Positions 15,598 through 24,335 of a DNA stretch of 43,901 nucleotides are shown here, in pieces. The notes under the pieces are model-generated. The model worked only from the letters and a program-made list of their open reading frames with translations. It ran no database searches and was not told where the DNA came from. The translations under genes and the position numbers were made by a program. Where the stretch lies: NCBI GenBank assembly GCA_017460805.1, contig JAFUAF010000045.1, positions 1 to 43,901 of the forward strand, in the 5' to 3' direction. Positions within the stretch are counted from its first letter, which is position 1. Each line of letters opens with the position of its first letter. The stretch comes from Bacillota bacterium. GTDB lineage: Bacteria > Bacillota > Clostridia > Lachnospirales > CAG-274.

Positions 15598-17355
15598 ATG
15601 AAGAGATTTTTACCGATAGTCTGTGTGTGCGCAATGTTAACGGCATGCGGCACAAACAGCGAACCGCAGAATAACATGCAGGACAATGCGGCAAAAACCG
15701 TATCGTCCGAAACATCGGCACCCGTTACTTCTCTTACACAGATAGATATGGCAAAATGGGAGTACAACGCAGAGGATAATGTGTATTATCAGCTTAATAT
15801 CCCGTACTGTGAGACTCCTGCGGACGAAAACTATGATACATTGGCGATAATTGTTCCCGCAGCGTATATGACGGGAGAGCAGAACGAGGACGGAACTTTT
15901 GCCTGTGTGCTCTCGGACGGAAAAGTAAACGGATATACTGCACAGACCGCGCCTTTTGTGCTTCCTGTCGAAACCCCGGGTTATGCGGCGCAGGCAGAAA
16001 TGACGGAATATTCTTCTCAAAAAGAGATAACCGATGCGGGTCTTATCTATGTGCAGATAGGCTGCCGCGGCAGAGAAGCGGGCGCACCTGCGGGTGTGAC
16101 CGACCTTAAAGCGGGGATCAGATATATTCGCTATAATTCGGGTATTATCCCGGGCAGCACGGACAGAATGTTCAGCTACGGAATGAGCGGCGGCGGTGCG
16201 CAGTCTGCTTTGCTTGGCGCAACGGGCGACAGTGCTCTTTATACCCCTTATCTTGAAAAAATAGGAGCGGTCATGGGTGTGAGCGATGCTGTACAGGGTT
16301 CAATGTGCTGGTGCCCGATCACAAACCTCGATACCGCAAACGAGGCTTACGAGTGGAACATGGGCGTGACAAGGACAGGCCTTGATGAACAGTCACAGGT
16401 GCTTTCGGATGGGCTTGGAGAAGCCTATATCGAGCAGATAAATTCTATGGGTCTGACCGATAAAAACGGGAATAAGCTGACTCTTGACAGCCTTTACAGC
16501 GGCAGCTATTATGATGTTGTAAAGGCAGCGGTCGAGAAGTCGCTGAACAATTTCCTTGAAGATACGCAATTCCCTTATGATGCTTCCGCTTCAAATGATA
16601 AGGGTGGTTTTGACGGCTTCGGCGGCGGTATGGGCGATATGCCGAAAGGTCAAAAGCCCGAGGGTATGCCCGATATGAAAGGGGAAAAAGATTTTACCGC
16701 AATGGATGATATAAGCCGCGACAGCTCCGCAGCGGAGGCGGGCGTTACGCTTTCGGGTACTTATGAGACCGCAAAGGACTATATCGCCGCGCTTAACGCA
16801 AACGGCGAGTGGGTCGTTTATGATGAAGCTTCAAATACTGCCGAAATAACTTCTGTGGAGGACTTTACAAAGGCGCTGAAACCCGCAACAAAATCCGTAG
16901 GTGCTTTTGATGCGCTTGACCGCTCACAGGGCGAAAATACGCTTTTCGGCTATGAGGGCGAGGGTGCGCATTTCGATAAAACAGAGGCGGCTCTGCTTGC
17001 AGGTACGGAGTATGAAAATGATTTTGCGGATGATCTTGCAAAAACGGATGCTTTGGGTACGGATATCGACACCAGAATAAATATGTATACGCCGCTTTAT
17101 TACCTGCTTGAAAGCAGCGAGGGCTACAAAAGCTCAACACCCGCAAAATACTGGCGTATTCGCTCGGGTATCAACCAGGGCGATACCTCGGTAACGACAG
17201 AATTAAATCTTGCACTTGCGCTTGAAAGCTTTCCCGATGTGAAAAGTGTTGATTTTGCACAGGTATGGGGTCAGAAACACGTTAAGGCCGAACGCAGCGG
17301 CGACAGTACCGCCAATTTTGTCGAATGGGTAAATGAATGTCTGAAAAGTGAATAA
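15598..17355 (+). CDS. Lipoprotein, tannase/feruloyl-esterase-like alpha/beta hydrolase
   Basis: A 585-residue exported lipoprotein: positive N-terminus, hydrophobic stretch and lipobox LTAC with the lipidated Cys near residue 17. The hydrolase core shows YGMSGGGAQSALLG, with nucleophile Ser197 in a G-x-S-G-G-G elbow, and later Asp529 (INQGDTS) and His561 (WGQKHVK), the arrangement seen in bacterial tannase-like esterases. A Gly/Met/Pro/Asp-rich insert lies near residues 340-365 (GGMGDMPKGQKPEGMP). The start follows AAAGGA at 15583-15588; an in-frame TTG upstream is inside the terminator. It probably acts on acylated plant or wall material outside the cell. The exact substrate is not known. 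Confidence 0.8.
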   Translation: MKRFLPIVCVCAMLTACGTNSEPQNNMQDNAAKTVSSETSAPVTSLTQIDMAKWEYNAEDNVYYQLNIPYCETPADENYDTLAIIVPAAYMTGEQNEDGTFACVLSDGKVNGYTAQTAPFVLPVETPGYAAQAEMTEYSSQKEITDAGLIYVQIGCRGREAGAPAGVTDLKAGIRYIRYNSGIIPGSTDRMFSYGMSGGGAQSALLGATGDSALYTPYLEKIGAVMGVSDAVQGSMCWCPITNLDTANEAYEWNMGVTRTGLDEQSQVLSDGLGEAYIEQINSMGLTDKNGNKLTLDSLYSGSYYDVVKAAVEKSLNNFLEDTQFPYDASASNDKGGFDGFGGGMGDMPKGQKPEGMPDMKGEKDFTAMDDISRDSSAAEAGVTLSGTYETAKDYIAALNANGEWVVYDEASNTAEITSVEDFTKALKPATKSVGAFDALDRSQGENTLFGYEGEGAHFDKTEAALLAGTEYENDFADDLAKTDALGTDIDTRINMYTPLYYLLESSEGYKSSTPAKYWRIRSGINQGDTSVTTELNLALALESFPDVKSVDFAQVWGQKHVKAERSGDSTANFVEWVNECLKSE

Positions 17356-17365
17356 ATAGACGGCA

Positions 17366-17410
17366 GCAAAAAAGACTGTAACACCAAAACGGTGAAACAG
17401 TCTTTTTTGC
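17366..17410. terminator. Bidirectional terminator between convergent genes
   Basis: Perfect 14-bp stem GCAAAAAAGACTGT (17366-17379) with ACAGTCTTTTTTGC (17397-17410), plus an inner CACC/GGTG. T-runs exist on both strands, so it serves both the lipoprotein gene (+) and the transglutaminase operon (-). Confidence 0.93.
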
Positions 17411-19630
17411 TTATGCCTGAATTTCTTTTATTTTGGCGAGTTCCTTTTCTCTCGGTACTCTTCTCAGGTATTTATAGCATTTTTTATATTCTTTATATGC
17501 TTTGCTGTATTCTTCCTTGGTCGGTTCGTATCCGCCAAAAGCGGTCTTTTCAAACAGCTGCAAAAGTTTTTCGGGCACGACGCCTCGGGTCTCGCGCATT
17601 TCCTCGCGCAGCATTTTTACCGTATAGGAATTATGCTCCTCCTTAGTCGAGAAATTCATAAGTCGGATAAGGTTTGCATAGAGTTTAAGCACGCGTTTTT
17701 TAACGGGCATAAATACCAGCGCTATACGCAAAAGTCTTTCTTTTATGCGGTCGAACAGCACAAAGAAGATTATAAAAGCCGCAATGATAAGCACTATGAA
17801 AAATCTGCTTAATAAAAACAGCAGGTAGAACACAAAATTTGTGTTAAGATTTCCCGAAGCGGAAGTAATACTGCGGTAGTCGGAAACGGTGGGGTCAAAG
17901 GTCATCCAGCCTGCGCCGGGTATATACACCTCGACAAAGGCGTGGGCGTGACCCTCGCGAACAACTATCTCGCCCGCAGGCATACGCTCAAAAGCGGCAA
18001 AGCCTTCGACATATCTTGCGGGCAGGCCTACGGCACGCGCCATTACCGTCATTGCGGTCGCATAGCCTGCGCAGTAGCCCGTTTTGCTGTTAAAAATAAA
18101 GTATTCAAGCGAGTTGTCGGGCGGGATATATTCCGTGGAATAGGTAAAACCGTTAAGCGTGAAATAGGATTCAAGCGCTGCGGCTTTTGCGTAATCCCCG
18201 CGGCAGTTTTTGGTTACTTGACGTGCAAGTTCGTTTATACGTTCATTTTGTCCGCCGTAGTCGGTATAGTTTGATACTGCGGTATCATAGTCTTCTTTAA
18301 GCCTTGCGGCTTCGGGACTTCCGTCCTGCGACAGGGCATCAAGGTATTCTTCGCCCGTCATCTCGAATGACATTGCATAGCGTGTCATGTTTGGCTGCGG
18401 GGAAAGGAAATATACATCATCATCCAGTTTTTTTGGAGTTTCCGACCATGTTCTTATACGGAAGATATCGGAAGTAGGGCTGTATTTGTAATATTTAAGC
18501 GCATAATAAGGCTCATCATCGGTTATTGTGCCATAGGGTGCAGGCAGAAAAGTCGAATGAAAATCATCATCCGCAAGCCTTATATGTTTTAAAGCAAGTG
18601 CAGTGTCGGGAACGGGTACTTTGTCCCCGAACACAACGGCCGCATCCTGCAGTATCTCCTCTGTGCCGTATTCGGGCTCATCGGCGGAGTATGGGGTCTT
18701 TCGCCAATAACTGTACGTATTGCTCTCCCATGTATCGCCGTTGAATTTTCCGTAGACCTGTCTGCGCAGATAGTAAATATCGCTGTTGTCCTCGTCATGC
18801 ACATAGAAAAGAGGGTTGTTGTTGTAACTGAAACCGCCGCGCCTGGAGGACGATGAACTTGACATATTTTCATAACCGCTGCTTCCTGCACCGCTGAAAA
18901 AAAGCGTTTCGAAAAAGTCCGCACTTTTTTCAAGCTGTGAACGGTAGGTGGGTTTTTGCACCGTCATTGCTATAGCAGCCGTTACGGATATGAACAGCGC
19001 AAAACTTATTGCGTATGCACGGTCTATCTTTACCTTGCCAAGCTTTTTTGGATCTTTTGCGGGGTCAAGACGTCTGTTGTGTATCATTACAGCCAAAAAC
19101 AGTGTCAATATAAGCGTTATCATTATCTCGGACATGATATCGCCTCGCTTGGCGTAAAAAACAAACGGGAACAGCGTACAAAGCATAACGCCCAGACTTC
19201 GGTAGCGCACCTGTGTAAAATAATACAGTATCGAGGCAAGGAAAAAACCTCCGCCCGTAAAAAGTGCGCGCATATATGTCGGATGCCAGCCGCTGACACC
19301 TTCTTCGCCGTAGAACCATGCAATAGGATTTACGCCCGTATAGGTGCCGCGGAATACCAGTGATATCGTATATATATTTATTACAAGCAGACAGAGTATA
19401 TACAGCAGACCGCCCGCTCCTTTAAGAATTTTGAACAGGTCAAGCAAAATAAAAGTGATGATCAGCGCAGGCACTGCAAGCAGTGTGTATTTAAGCGCAT
19501 CGGGCGGGTAAATAATATGTATGATGCAAAAGCATATAGCCGTGCCCAATGCTATTGGGCAGAACCAGCGGTTAAGTCTGTCAAGAAATAATTCTTTTGT
19601 TATTCTCTTTCTTTTTTTCTTTGGTTTCAT
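17411..19630 (-). CDS. Membrane-anchored transglutaminase-like protein (TgpA type)
   Basis: A 739-residue protein. The N-terminal part has about six to seven membrane segments, then an extracytoplasmic transglutaminase-core domain with the full triad Cys520 (KTGYCAGYA), His563 (GHAHAFVEV) and Asp579 (MTFDPT). One more membrane segment (FVFYLLFLLSRFFIVLIIAA) precedes a cytoplasmic tail. This layout is that of TgpA/DUF3488 proteins, which usually sit with DUF58 and MoxR genes, as here. The ATG at 19630 is chosen because GGAGAA lies 6 nt upstream; the TTG at 19636 is too close to it. Last gene of its operon. It may cleave or cross-link wall or surface peptides. Confidence 0.9.
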   Translation of the reverse strand: MKPKKKRKRITKELFLDRLNRWFCPIALGTAICFCIIHIIYPPDALKYTLLAVPALIITFILLDLFKILKGAGGLLYILCLLVINIYTISLVFRGTYTGVNPIAWFYGEEGVSGWHPTYMRALFTGGGFFLASILYYFTQVRYRSLGVMLCTLFPFVFYAKRGDIMSEIMITLILTLFLAVMIHNRRLDPAKDPKKLGKVKIDRAYAISFALFISVTAAIAMTVQKPTYRSQLEKSADFFETLFFSGAGSSGYENMSSSSSSRRGGFSYNNNPLFYVHDEDNSDIYYLRRQVYGKFNGDTWESNTYSYWRKTPYSADEPEYGTEEILQDAAVVFGDKVPVPDTALALKHIRLADDDFHSTFLPAPYGTITDDEPYYALKYYKYSPTSDIFRIRTWSETPKKLDDDVYFLSPQPNMTRYAMSFEMTGEEYLDALSQDGSPEAARLKEDYDTAVSNYTDYGGQNERINELARQVTKNCRGDYAKAAALESYFTLNGFTYSTEYIPPDNSLEYFIFNSKTGYCAGYATAMTVMARAVGLPARYVEGFAAFERMPAGEIVVREGHAHAFVEVYIPGAGWMTFDPTVSDYRSITSASGNLNTNFVFYLLFLLSRFFIVLIIAAFIIFFVLFDRIKERLLRIALVFMPVKKRVLKLYANLIRLMNFSTKEEHNSYTVKMLREEMRETRGVVPEKLLQLFEKTAFGGYEPTKEEYSKAYKEYKKCYKYLRRVPREKELAKIKEIQA

Positions 19631-19632
19631 AC

Positions 19633-20823
19633 TCAATTCTCCGAACTTTTTATCAGTTCAAACTCGTCGGAAACTGTCCAGTGTGGGGAACCCGGGAAAT
19701 AAAGTTCCGCCTTTTGTGCGGACAGAATAAGTGCCTCGGGAAAACGTGAGGATATGTCCGAAACTTCGGAAAAATCCTCTTTTACTGCCGTTGTAAGGCA
19801 GATAGGGGTTTTGCCGGACTGGGCTATTTCTTCGGGAACGGGGTCGGACGGTTTTGACGGCGAAAAATGCGCAAGCAGTTCCTGAAGGGTAAGGATATCG
19901 CCCGCTTCATGTATCTCGTTTGCCGTCCACGTTTTGTCCTTGTACAGATAAAATACCGCATCACGTCCCTCGCGGACCAACATACCGAGTATGGACAGCG
20001 CACATTCCGTCACGATATCACGGACTTCAAGCGTGAACTCCGTTTCTTCATATTCGGGAGCGTTAAGGAAAAACAGCTGCCCCGAGCCGTGTATCTGCTC
20101 GTCAAGGCGTATCATATAAATATCACGTTTTGACGAAAGCTTCCAGTTTATGCGTTTTATCGGGTCACCGGGCACATATTCTCTGTGGTCATAGCCGGGC
20201 ATACCTGTGGGAATGGCAGAAGTCTCGTTGGACTCTTCTTCCTCGTCGTCCGTGCTTGTAAAGCGGTTGGTAGTCTTTAAAAAATCCGTCTGTACGGGCA
20301 CATCGGGGATATCGGGATAGATAGCCGCCTTGAATGTCCGTTCTTCCTCGGGAACGGAAAGCGGAAAGGTCAGAATACCCAAAAAGTCACTTATTGCCGC
20401 ACGTTTTACACTTATGCGCGCCATGCCGCCGTGTACGGCTTTAAGAGGTATTTTTATGGTGTTGCTGCTTTTGCCTGCAAGTGCACACTTGTAGACGGAT
20501 ATCTCGCCCTGCGACAAATGCGGTGTGGCTTCTATCTCTATTTCCGCAATGGGCACAGGCAGATAAAATTTATTTGTAAATTTTACGGTACAGTTTATAT
20601 TTTCGCCTTTGGCTATAAGCTCGGTATCGGTGGAAATGCTTACACTAAGGCTTTTTGCGGCAATAAGTGTAAGTACCAGCGACAATATAAACGCGCATAT
20701 CAGTGCGGTCGCAATAAAAATACCTATTGTGCCGTTAAGATAGTACATTATCAGAATTGCCACACATATACAGCCAATATAGCTTAAAAGCGAACTTATT
20801 GTTCTAAAAATATTTTCTCTCAT
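19633..20823 (-). CDS. DUF58 domain protein
   Basis: A 396-residue protein with two N-terminal membrane segments (about residues 12-30 and 32-53), a beta-rich middle region, and a DUF58 core marked by YVPGDPIKRINWKLSSKRD near residues 217-235. DUF58 proteins form a vWA-like fold and pair with MoxR ATPases and TgpA-type transglutaminases, and exactly that order is present here. An acidic stretch (TDDEEEESNE) precedes the core. It starts 6 nt after the moxR stop and ends 2 nt before the transglutaminase start. No MIDAS motif is evident in the terminal segment. Confidence 0.92.
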   Translation of the reverse strand: MRENIFRTISSLLSYIGCICVAILIMYYLNGTIGIFIATALICAFILSLVLTLIAAKSLSVSISTDTELIAKGENINCTVKFTNKFYLPVPIAEIEIEATPHLSQGEISVYKCALAGKSSNTIKIPLKAVHGGMARISVKRAAISDFLGILTFPLSVPEEERTFKAAIYPDIPDVPVQTDFLKTTNRFTSTDDEEEESNETSAIPTGMPGYDHREYVPGDPIKRINWKLSSKRDIYMIRLDEQIHGSGQLFFLNAPEYEETEFTLEVRDIVTECALSILGMLVREGRDAVFYLYKDKTWTANEIHEAGDILTLQELLAHFSPSKPSDPVPEEIAQSGKTPICLTTAVKEDFSEVSDISSRFPEALILSAQKAELYFPGSPHWTVSDEFELIKSSEN

Positions 20824-20829
20824 TTTTCT

Positions 20830-21759
20830 TTATTTTACGGGAGCGGGAACACTCATTGCAATTTCTTCCATTACAGCTTCGGATGTCGCAAAGGCGGATT
20901 TGCCTTTGGGCGAAAGCATAAGTCTGTGCGAAAGCACAGCAGACATTACGGCGCGGACATCATCGGGCACAACATAATCCCTGCCGTCAATATAGGCGTA
21001 GGATTTGGCAGCCTTTAAAAGCGCAATGCCGCCGCGGGGAGATGCACCCAGCTTTACAAGTTCGGAATTTCTGGTCGCGTTCAGAAGTGCAACTATATAT
21101 TCTTTTATGCTGTCCGTGCAGCGGACTTCCTTTGCTGCTGCAATGTGTTTGTTTACGTCATCTATGCTCATTACCGCGGGAAGTTTGTCCTTGAATGAGG
21201 GGTTTTCCGAGCGTGTGATTATATCCAGTTCTTCCTCGGGTGCGGGATAACCCATTGAAATTTTCATCAAAAATCTGTCCATCTGCGCTTCGGGCAGATG
21301 ATATGTGCCGTAGGTCTCTACGGGGTTTTGTGTTGCCATTACCATAAAAGGCGAGGGCAGGGGCATGGTCGTGCCGTCAAGGGATATCTGGTGCTCTTCC
21401 ATGACCTCAAGAAGTGAGGACTGTGTCTTGGGTGAAGCACGGTTTATCTCGTCCGCCAAAAGAAAGTTGCACATAGCTGCGCCTGCGCGGTATTCAAGTT
21501 CCTTTGTCTGCGGGCTTATCATGGAAAAACCCACGATATCCGAGGGCATGATGTCGGGTGTCAGCTGTATACGGTTGAATTGGCCGTCAACAGAGTTTGC
21601 AAGTGCCGCCACAAGCCTTGTTTTACCGACACCGGGTACGTCCTCTATCAGTATGTGCCCCTCGGCAAGCATTGCGCAAATTACCTTTATAATGGGTTCG
21701 CGCTTGCCGACTATTATTTTTTCTATATTGTTTACAAGCGATTCAAGTTGTGTGTTCAT
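20830..21759 (-). CDS. MoxR-family AAA+ ATPase
   Basis: A 309-residue AAA+ ATPase of the MoxR class. Walker A is DVPGVGKTRL, Walker B LLADEINRASPKTQ with sensor 1 in MVMATQNPVE, and the family signature LPEAQMDRFLMKISMGYP is present. MoxR proteins act as chaperone-like ATPases working on vWA-domain partners. Here the immediate partner is DUF58, and a large vWA protein is encoded at 32898-37115. It lies in the middle of the S24-lipoprotein-punA-moxR-DUF58-transglutaminase operon, with an 11-nt gap from punA. Confidence 0.94.
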   Translation of the reverse strand: MNTQLESLVNNIEKIIVGKREPIIKVICAMLAEGHILIEDVPGVGKTRLVAALANSVDGQFNRIQLTPDIMPSDIVGFSMISPQTKELEYRAGAAMCNFLLADEINRASPKTQSSLLEVMEEHQISLDGTTMPLPSPFMVMATQNPVETYGTYHLPEAQMDRFLMKISMGYPAPEEELDIITRSENPSFKDKLPAVMSIDDVNKHIAAAKEVRCTDSIKEYIVALLNATRNSELVKLGASPRGGIALLKAAKSYAYIDGRDYVVPDDVRAVMSAVLSHRLMLSPKGKSAFATSEAVMEEIAMSVPAPVK

Positions 21760-21770
21760 TCTTTCTCTCC

Positions 21771-22580
21771 TTAACTTCTTTTTATACCCTCTAAAATAAG
21801 TCTTCTCAGCTGCGGGGCTTTAAGGTCTGCTATCTCCTTTACCTCTTCATGCGACAGCGGTTTAAGGCTCATGCCCGCTGCCATATTTGTTATACAGGAG
21901 ATACCGCAGACTTTCATACCGCAATGAACGGCGGCCATAGCCTCACAGGCCGTACTCATGCCGACGGCATCCGCACCGAGCATACGGCACATACGCACTT
22001 CGGTCGGGGTCTCGTAATTTGGCCCCGAAAGCTGCATATAAACGCCCTCTCTGACGCTTATGCCAAGTTCGGCAGCGGCAGAGTAGAGCATATCCGAAAG
22101 TTTTTTGTCATATACATTGCTCATGTCGGGAAAACGTGTGCCTTCGGGGTAGTTTTCACCGATAAGGGGCGAGGGCACAAAACATGATATATGGTCGCGG
22201 ATTATCATAAAATCGCCCGGTTCAAATGTATAGTTCACACCGCCCGCGGCATTTGTCAGCATAAGAGTTTTTGTGCCCATTTTGTGAAGCACGCGAAGAG
22301 GCATAACAACATCTTTCATGCCGTAACCCTCGTAATAATGCACGCGCCCCTGCATAAAAGCGACATTTTTGCCGCCGATCTTACAAAAGGAAAATCTTCC
22401 CTTGTGTCCTGCTACCGTGCTTATGGGAAACCCCGGTATATCGCGGTAATTTATCGTGCAGACGGGCTCTGCCTCATCGGCTATTTCTCCCAGCCCGCTG
22501 CCGAGCGTAACGGCAATATCGGGCACAAAATCGGTCTGTGTGCGTATATATTCATAAGCTTTGGTAATATTTTCAAACAT
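21771..22580 (-). CDS. punA: Purine nucleoside phosphorylase (PNP-I, trimeric type)
   Basis: A 269-residue enzyme that phosphorolyses (deoxy)inosine and guanosine. The motifs are VTLGSGLGEIAD and AGHKGRFSF for phosphate binding, TNAAGGVNYTFEPGDFMI, SGPNYETPTEVRM, and VGMSTACEAMAA, which carries the nucleoside-contact residues. Length and motifs fit the trimeric class. It is an unexpected member of an operon otherwise made of envelope and regulatory genes, with gaps of only 11-12 nt on either side. No deoB or other nucleoside gene lies beside it. Confidence 0.95.
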   Translation of the reverse strand: MFENITKAYEYIRTQTDFVPDIAVTLGSGLGEIADEAEPVCTINYRDIPGFPISTVAGHKGRFSFCKIGGKNVAFMQGRVHYYEGYGMKDVVMPLRVLHKMGTKTLMLTNAAGGVNYTFEPGDFMIIRDHISCFVPSPLIGENYPEGTRFPDMSNVYDKKLSDMLYSAAAELGISVREGVYMQLSGPNYETPTEVRMCRMLGADAVGMSTACEAMAAVHCGMKVCGISCITNMAAGMSLKPLSHEEVKEIADLKAPQLRRLILEGIKRS

Positions 22581-22592
22581 AAATATACCTCC

Positions 22593-23225
22593 TTATTGCT
22601 GTGCTTCTGCGGCTTTGGTTGCCATTTCGGTCAGCAGATCGTCAAAGACTACATTTTTGTAAACATAGGTCATATATCCGCCTGTGATGTCGTCATATAT
22701 CATTATATTGCTTTCTATCGTCCATTCCTTGTCCTTTTCGATAAGGTTGAAAACGGTATCGTGCTCGATTTTTTCTGCATCGTCGGCATTGAATATATAA
22801 TCCGTTGTCTGAGTTAAAAGATCGTTTTTATCCAACTCGTCATTGGTGTCCTGATCGCAGAGTGTGAGATAAGTTGCCGTCACTTTTGTGAGCGCCTTGT
22901 CAGCATCCACATTTGTTATATGTACGGTCACATCACATTCTTTGCCGTCTATTGCTATATCCTTTATCTCGTATTCAAGATTAGAGCCGAAAGCACGGAA
23001 CATGGCGGCATTGCTTGCGGAATCGGGGTTGTAGATGCCGTTGAAATAGGTGTAGCCGTCATGGGTAAGGCCGTACATTGCATCATAATTTCCCGCGCGG
23101 AAATCCTCTAAAAAGTCGGTCACAAGCAATTCTGCATTGTCCTTGTTAAGCTTTGGGTTGAAACAGCCGCTCTGGAACAGCATAAGCACCAGCGCTGGTA
23201 TCATCATCAGTTTTTTTATTTTCAT
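22593..23225 (-). CDS. Lipoprotein with an NTF2-like fold (uncharacterised)
   Basis: A 210-residue exported lipoprotein: basic start, hydrophobic core and lipobox FQSGC with the lipidated Cys at residue 21. The next part (ELLVTDFLEDFRAGNYDAMYGLT) resembles the opening of NTF2-like domains seen in MecA_N and DUF4878-type lipoproteins, and the rest alternates beta strands. I do not recognise a specific family or function. It sits between the S24 regulator (9-nt gap) and punA (12-nt gap), so it is co-transcribed with them. Confidence 0.8.
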   Translation of the reverse strand: MKIKKLMMIPALVLMLFQSGCFNPKLNKDNAELLVTDFLEDFRAGNYDAMYGLTHDGYTYFNGIYNPDSASNAAMFRAFGSNLEYEIKDIAIDGKECDVTVHITNVDADKALTKVTATYLTLCDQDTNDELDKNDLLTQTTDYIFNADDAEKIEHDTVFNLIEKDKEWTIESNIMIYDDITGGYMTYVYKNVVFDDLLTEMATKAAEAQQ

Positions 23226-23234
23226 TTTTATCTC

Positions 23235-23861
23235 CTAAAGTTTGTTTTGTACTGCAACGGCTTTTCCGAGTATTCGTATTGCATCGAGTTCTTTGCCCAT
23301 GTATATCAGGTCGTTGTAGTTGGGGTTGTCGGGCTTTAAAATAAGTGTGTTTTTTTCGGGGTAGTAGGCAACGCGTTTAAGCGTTATTTGACTGTCTATC
23401 ACAACTGCCGCTATCTCTCCGTTTTCAACCATGTCCTGTTTGCGGATAAAAACTATCGCGCCGTCGGGTATGCCTGCGTTTATCATGCTGTCGCCTTCAC
23501 AGCGCAGGCAAAAATCAAAATCACTGTCACTTCCCGTGTCTATATATCCCTCATATTCCCTGTCCGCGAATATCGGTTCGCCGCAGGCAATGGCGCCTAT
23601 AATCGGCACACGTACCTTTTTTATCGGCAGAATATCGCCGTCGTCTACAGGGGCGCTGCGTTTTATGCCCGTAATAAGAAAGTCTATATTGGTGTCAAAA
23701 TGTTCGGCAAGCTTTGTCAGCATTTCAATATTCGGCTCACGCATACCGTGTTCATACATGCCTATGCTGCTTTGAGATACGCCAAGCTGCTGTGCAAGCT
23801 GACCTTGTGTAAGACCGGCTTCTTTGCGAAGCTGACGCAGGTTGTCCTTGAATTCGCTCAT
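23235..23861 (-). CDS. XRE/S24 self-cleaving repressor
   Basis: A 208-residue regulator with an N-terminal XRE helix-turn-helix (LTQGQLAQQLGVSQSSIGMYE, residues 17-37) and a C-terminal S24 LexA-like peptidase domain. The Ser/Lys dyad is Ser125 (CEGDSM) and Lys162 (TLKRVAY). The cleavage site is likely Cys93-Gly94 (IACGEP), a Cys-Gly bond as in UmuD rather than the Ala-Gly of LexA. It heads the envelope operon and has its own promoter with an internal palindrome, so autoregulation and induction by DNA damage are plausible. It is not LexA itself, because the DNA-binding domain is XRE rather than winged-helix. Confidence 0.9.
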   Translation of the reverse strand: MSEFKDNLRQLRKEAGLTQGQLAQQLGVSQSSIGMYEHGMREPNIEMLTKLAEHFDTNIDFLITGIKRSAPVDDGDILPIKKVRVPIIGAIACGEPIFADREYEGYIDTGSDSDFDFCLRCEGDSMINAGIPDGAIVFIRKQDMVENGEIAAVVIDSQITLKRVAYYPEKNTLILKPDNPNYNDLIYMGKELDAIRILGKAVAVQNKL

Positions 23862-23904
23862 GGGGTCGTCCTCCTATGGGTAGAAAAAGGTCGTTTGTAA
23901 GAAT

Positions 23905-23933
23905 ATTTTAACACAAAATGTGAAGAATGTAAA
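23905..23933 (-). promoter_or_regulatory. Promoter of the S24-repressor operon
   Basis: On the minus strand TTTACA (23933-23928), a 17-bp spacer, and TAAAAT (23910-23905). It lies 44 nt upstream of the repressor start codon. Confidence 0.75.
23912..23922. promoter_or_regulatory. Candidate operator palindrome in the promoter spacer
   Basis: CACA-AAA-TGTG is an 11-bp palindrome lying between the -35 and -10 boxes. Binding there would block RNA polymerase. It is a candidate autoregulatory site for the adjacent repressor; only one copy was found, so this is an inference. Confidence 0.35.
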
Positions 23934-23947
23934 GAAATAAAAGCAAT

Positions 23948-23974
23948 AAAAAAGGACTGCATTTCAACAGTCCT
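23948..23974 (-). terminator. Terminator after rpmB
   Basis: Minus strand AGGACTG, 8-nt loop and CAGTCCT, then a T-run (A-run on the plus strand at 23948-23953). Confidence 0.9.
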
Positions 23975-23984
23975 GATTTATCTA

Positions 23985-24185
23985 TTAAATAGCTCTTGTT
24001 ACCTTACCGGAACGTACACATCTTGCGCATACATTTACGGATTTAACGGTACCGTTTTCGATAATTTTTACCTTGCGCACATTAGCTTTCCAGGTCTTTT
24101 TTGCACGTCTTGAAACCTGGCTTCTGTTAATGCTTATTCTGCGGCCGGTAAGCATAGACTTTTCGCAAATTTCACACTTAGCCAT
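23985..24185 (-). CDS. rpmB: 50S ribosomal protein L28 (zinc-binding form)
   Basis: A 66-residue L28. The start MAKCEICEK at 24185 is fixed by the strong RBS AAGGAGGTG. It has two CxxC pairs, CEIC near the N-terminus and CARC near the C-terminus, the zinc-ribbon type of L28. Conserved segments are TGRRISINRSQVSRRAKKTW and VCARCVRSGKVTR. It is monocistronic with its own promoter and terminator, as usual for rpmB in Firmicutes. Confidence 0.97.
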   Translation of the reverse strand: MAKCEICEKSMLTGRRISINRSQVSRRAKKTWKANVRKVKIIENGTVKSVNVCARCVRSGKVTRAI

Positions 24186-24253
24186 TGCCTGCACCTCCTT
24201 AAAAATATTAAGTAATCACATTTGTTAATTAATTAGTAAACACATCAATAAAT

Positions 24254-24282
24254 ATAATATCAGAAAATTATAAAAAATGCAA
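24254..24282 (-). promoter_or_regulatory. Promoter of rpmB
   Basis: Minus strand TTGCAT (24282-24277), 17-bp spacer, TATTAT (24259-24254), about 70 nt before the start codon. Confidence 0.65.
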
Positions 24283-24335
24283 GTAAAAAATATAAAAATT
24301 TGAAAAATTTTTTTATGATTTTTTTGTATACTGTT

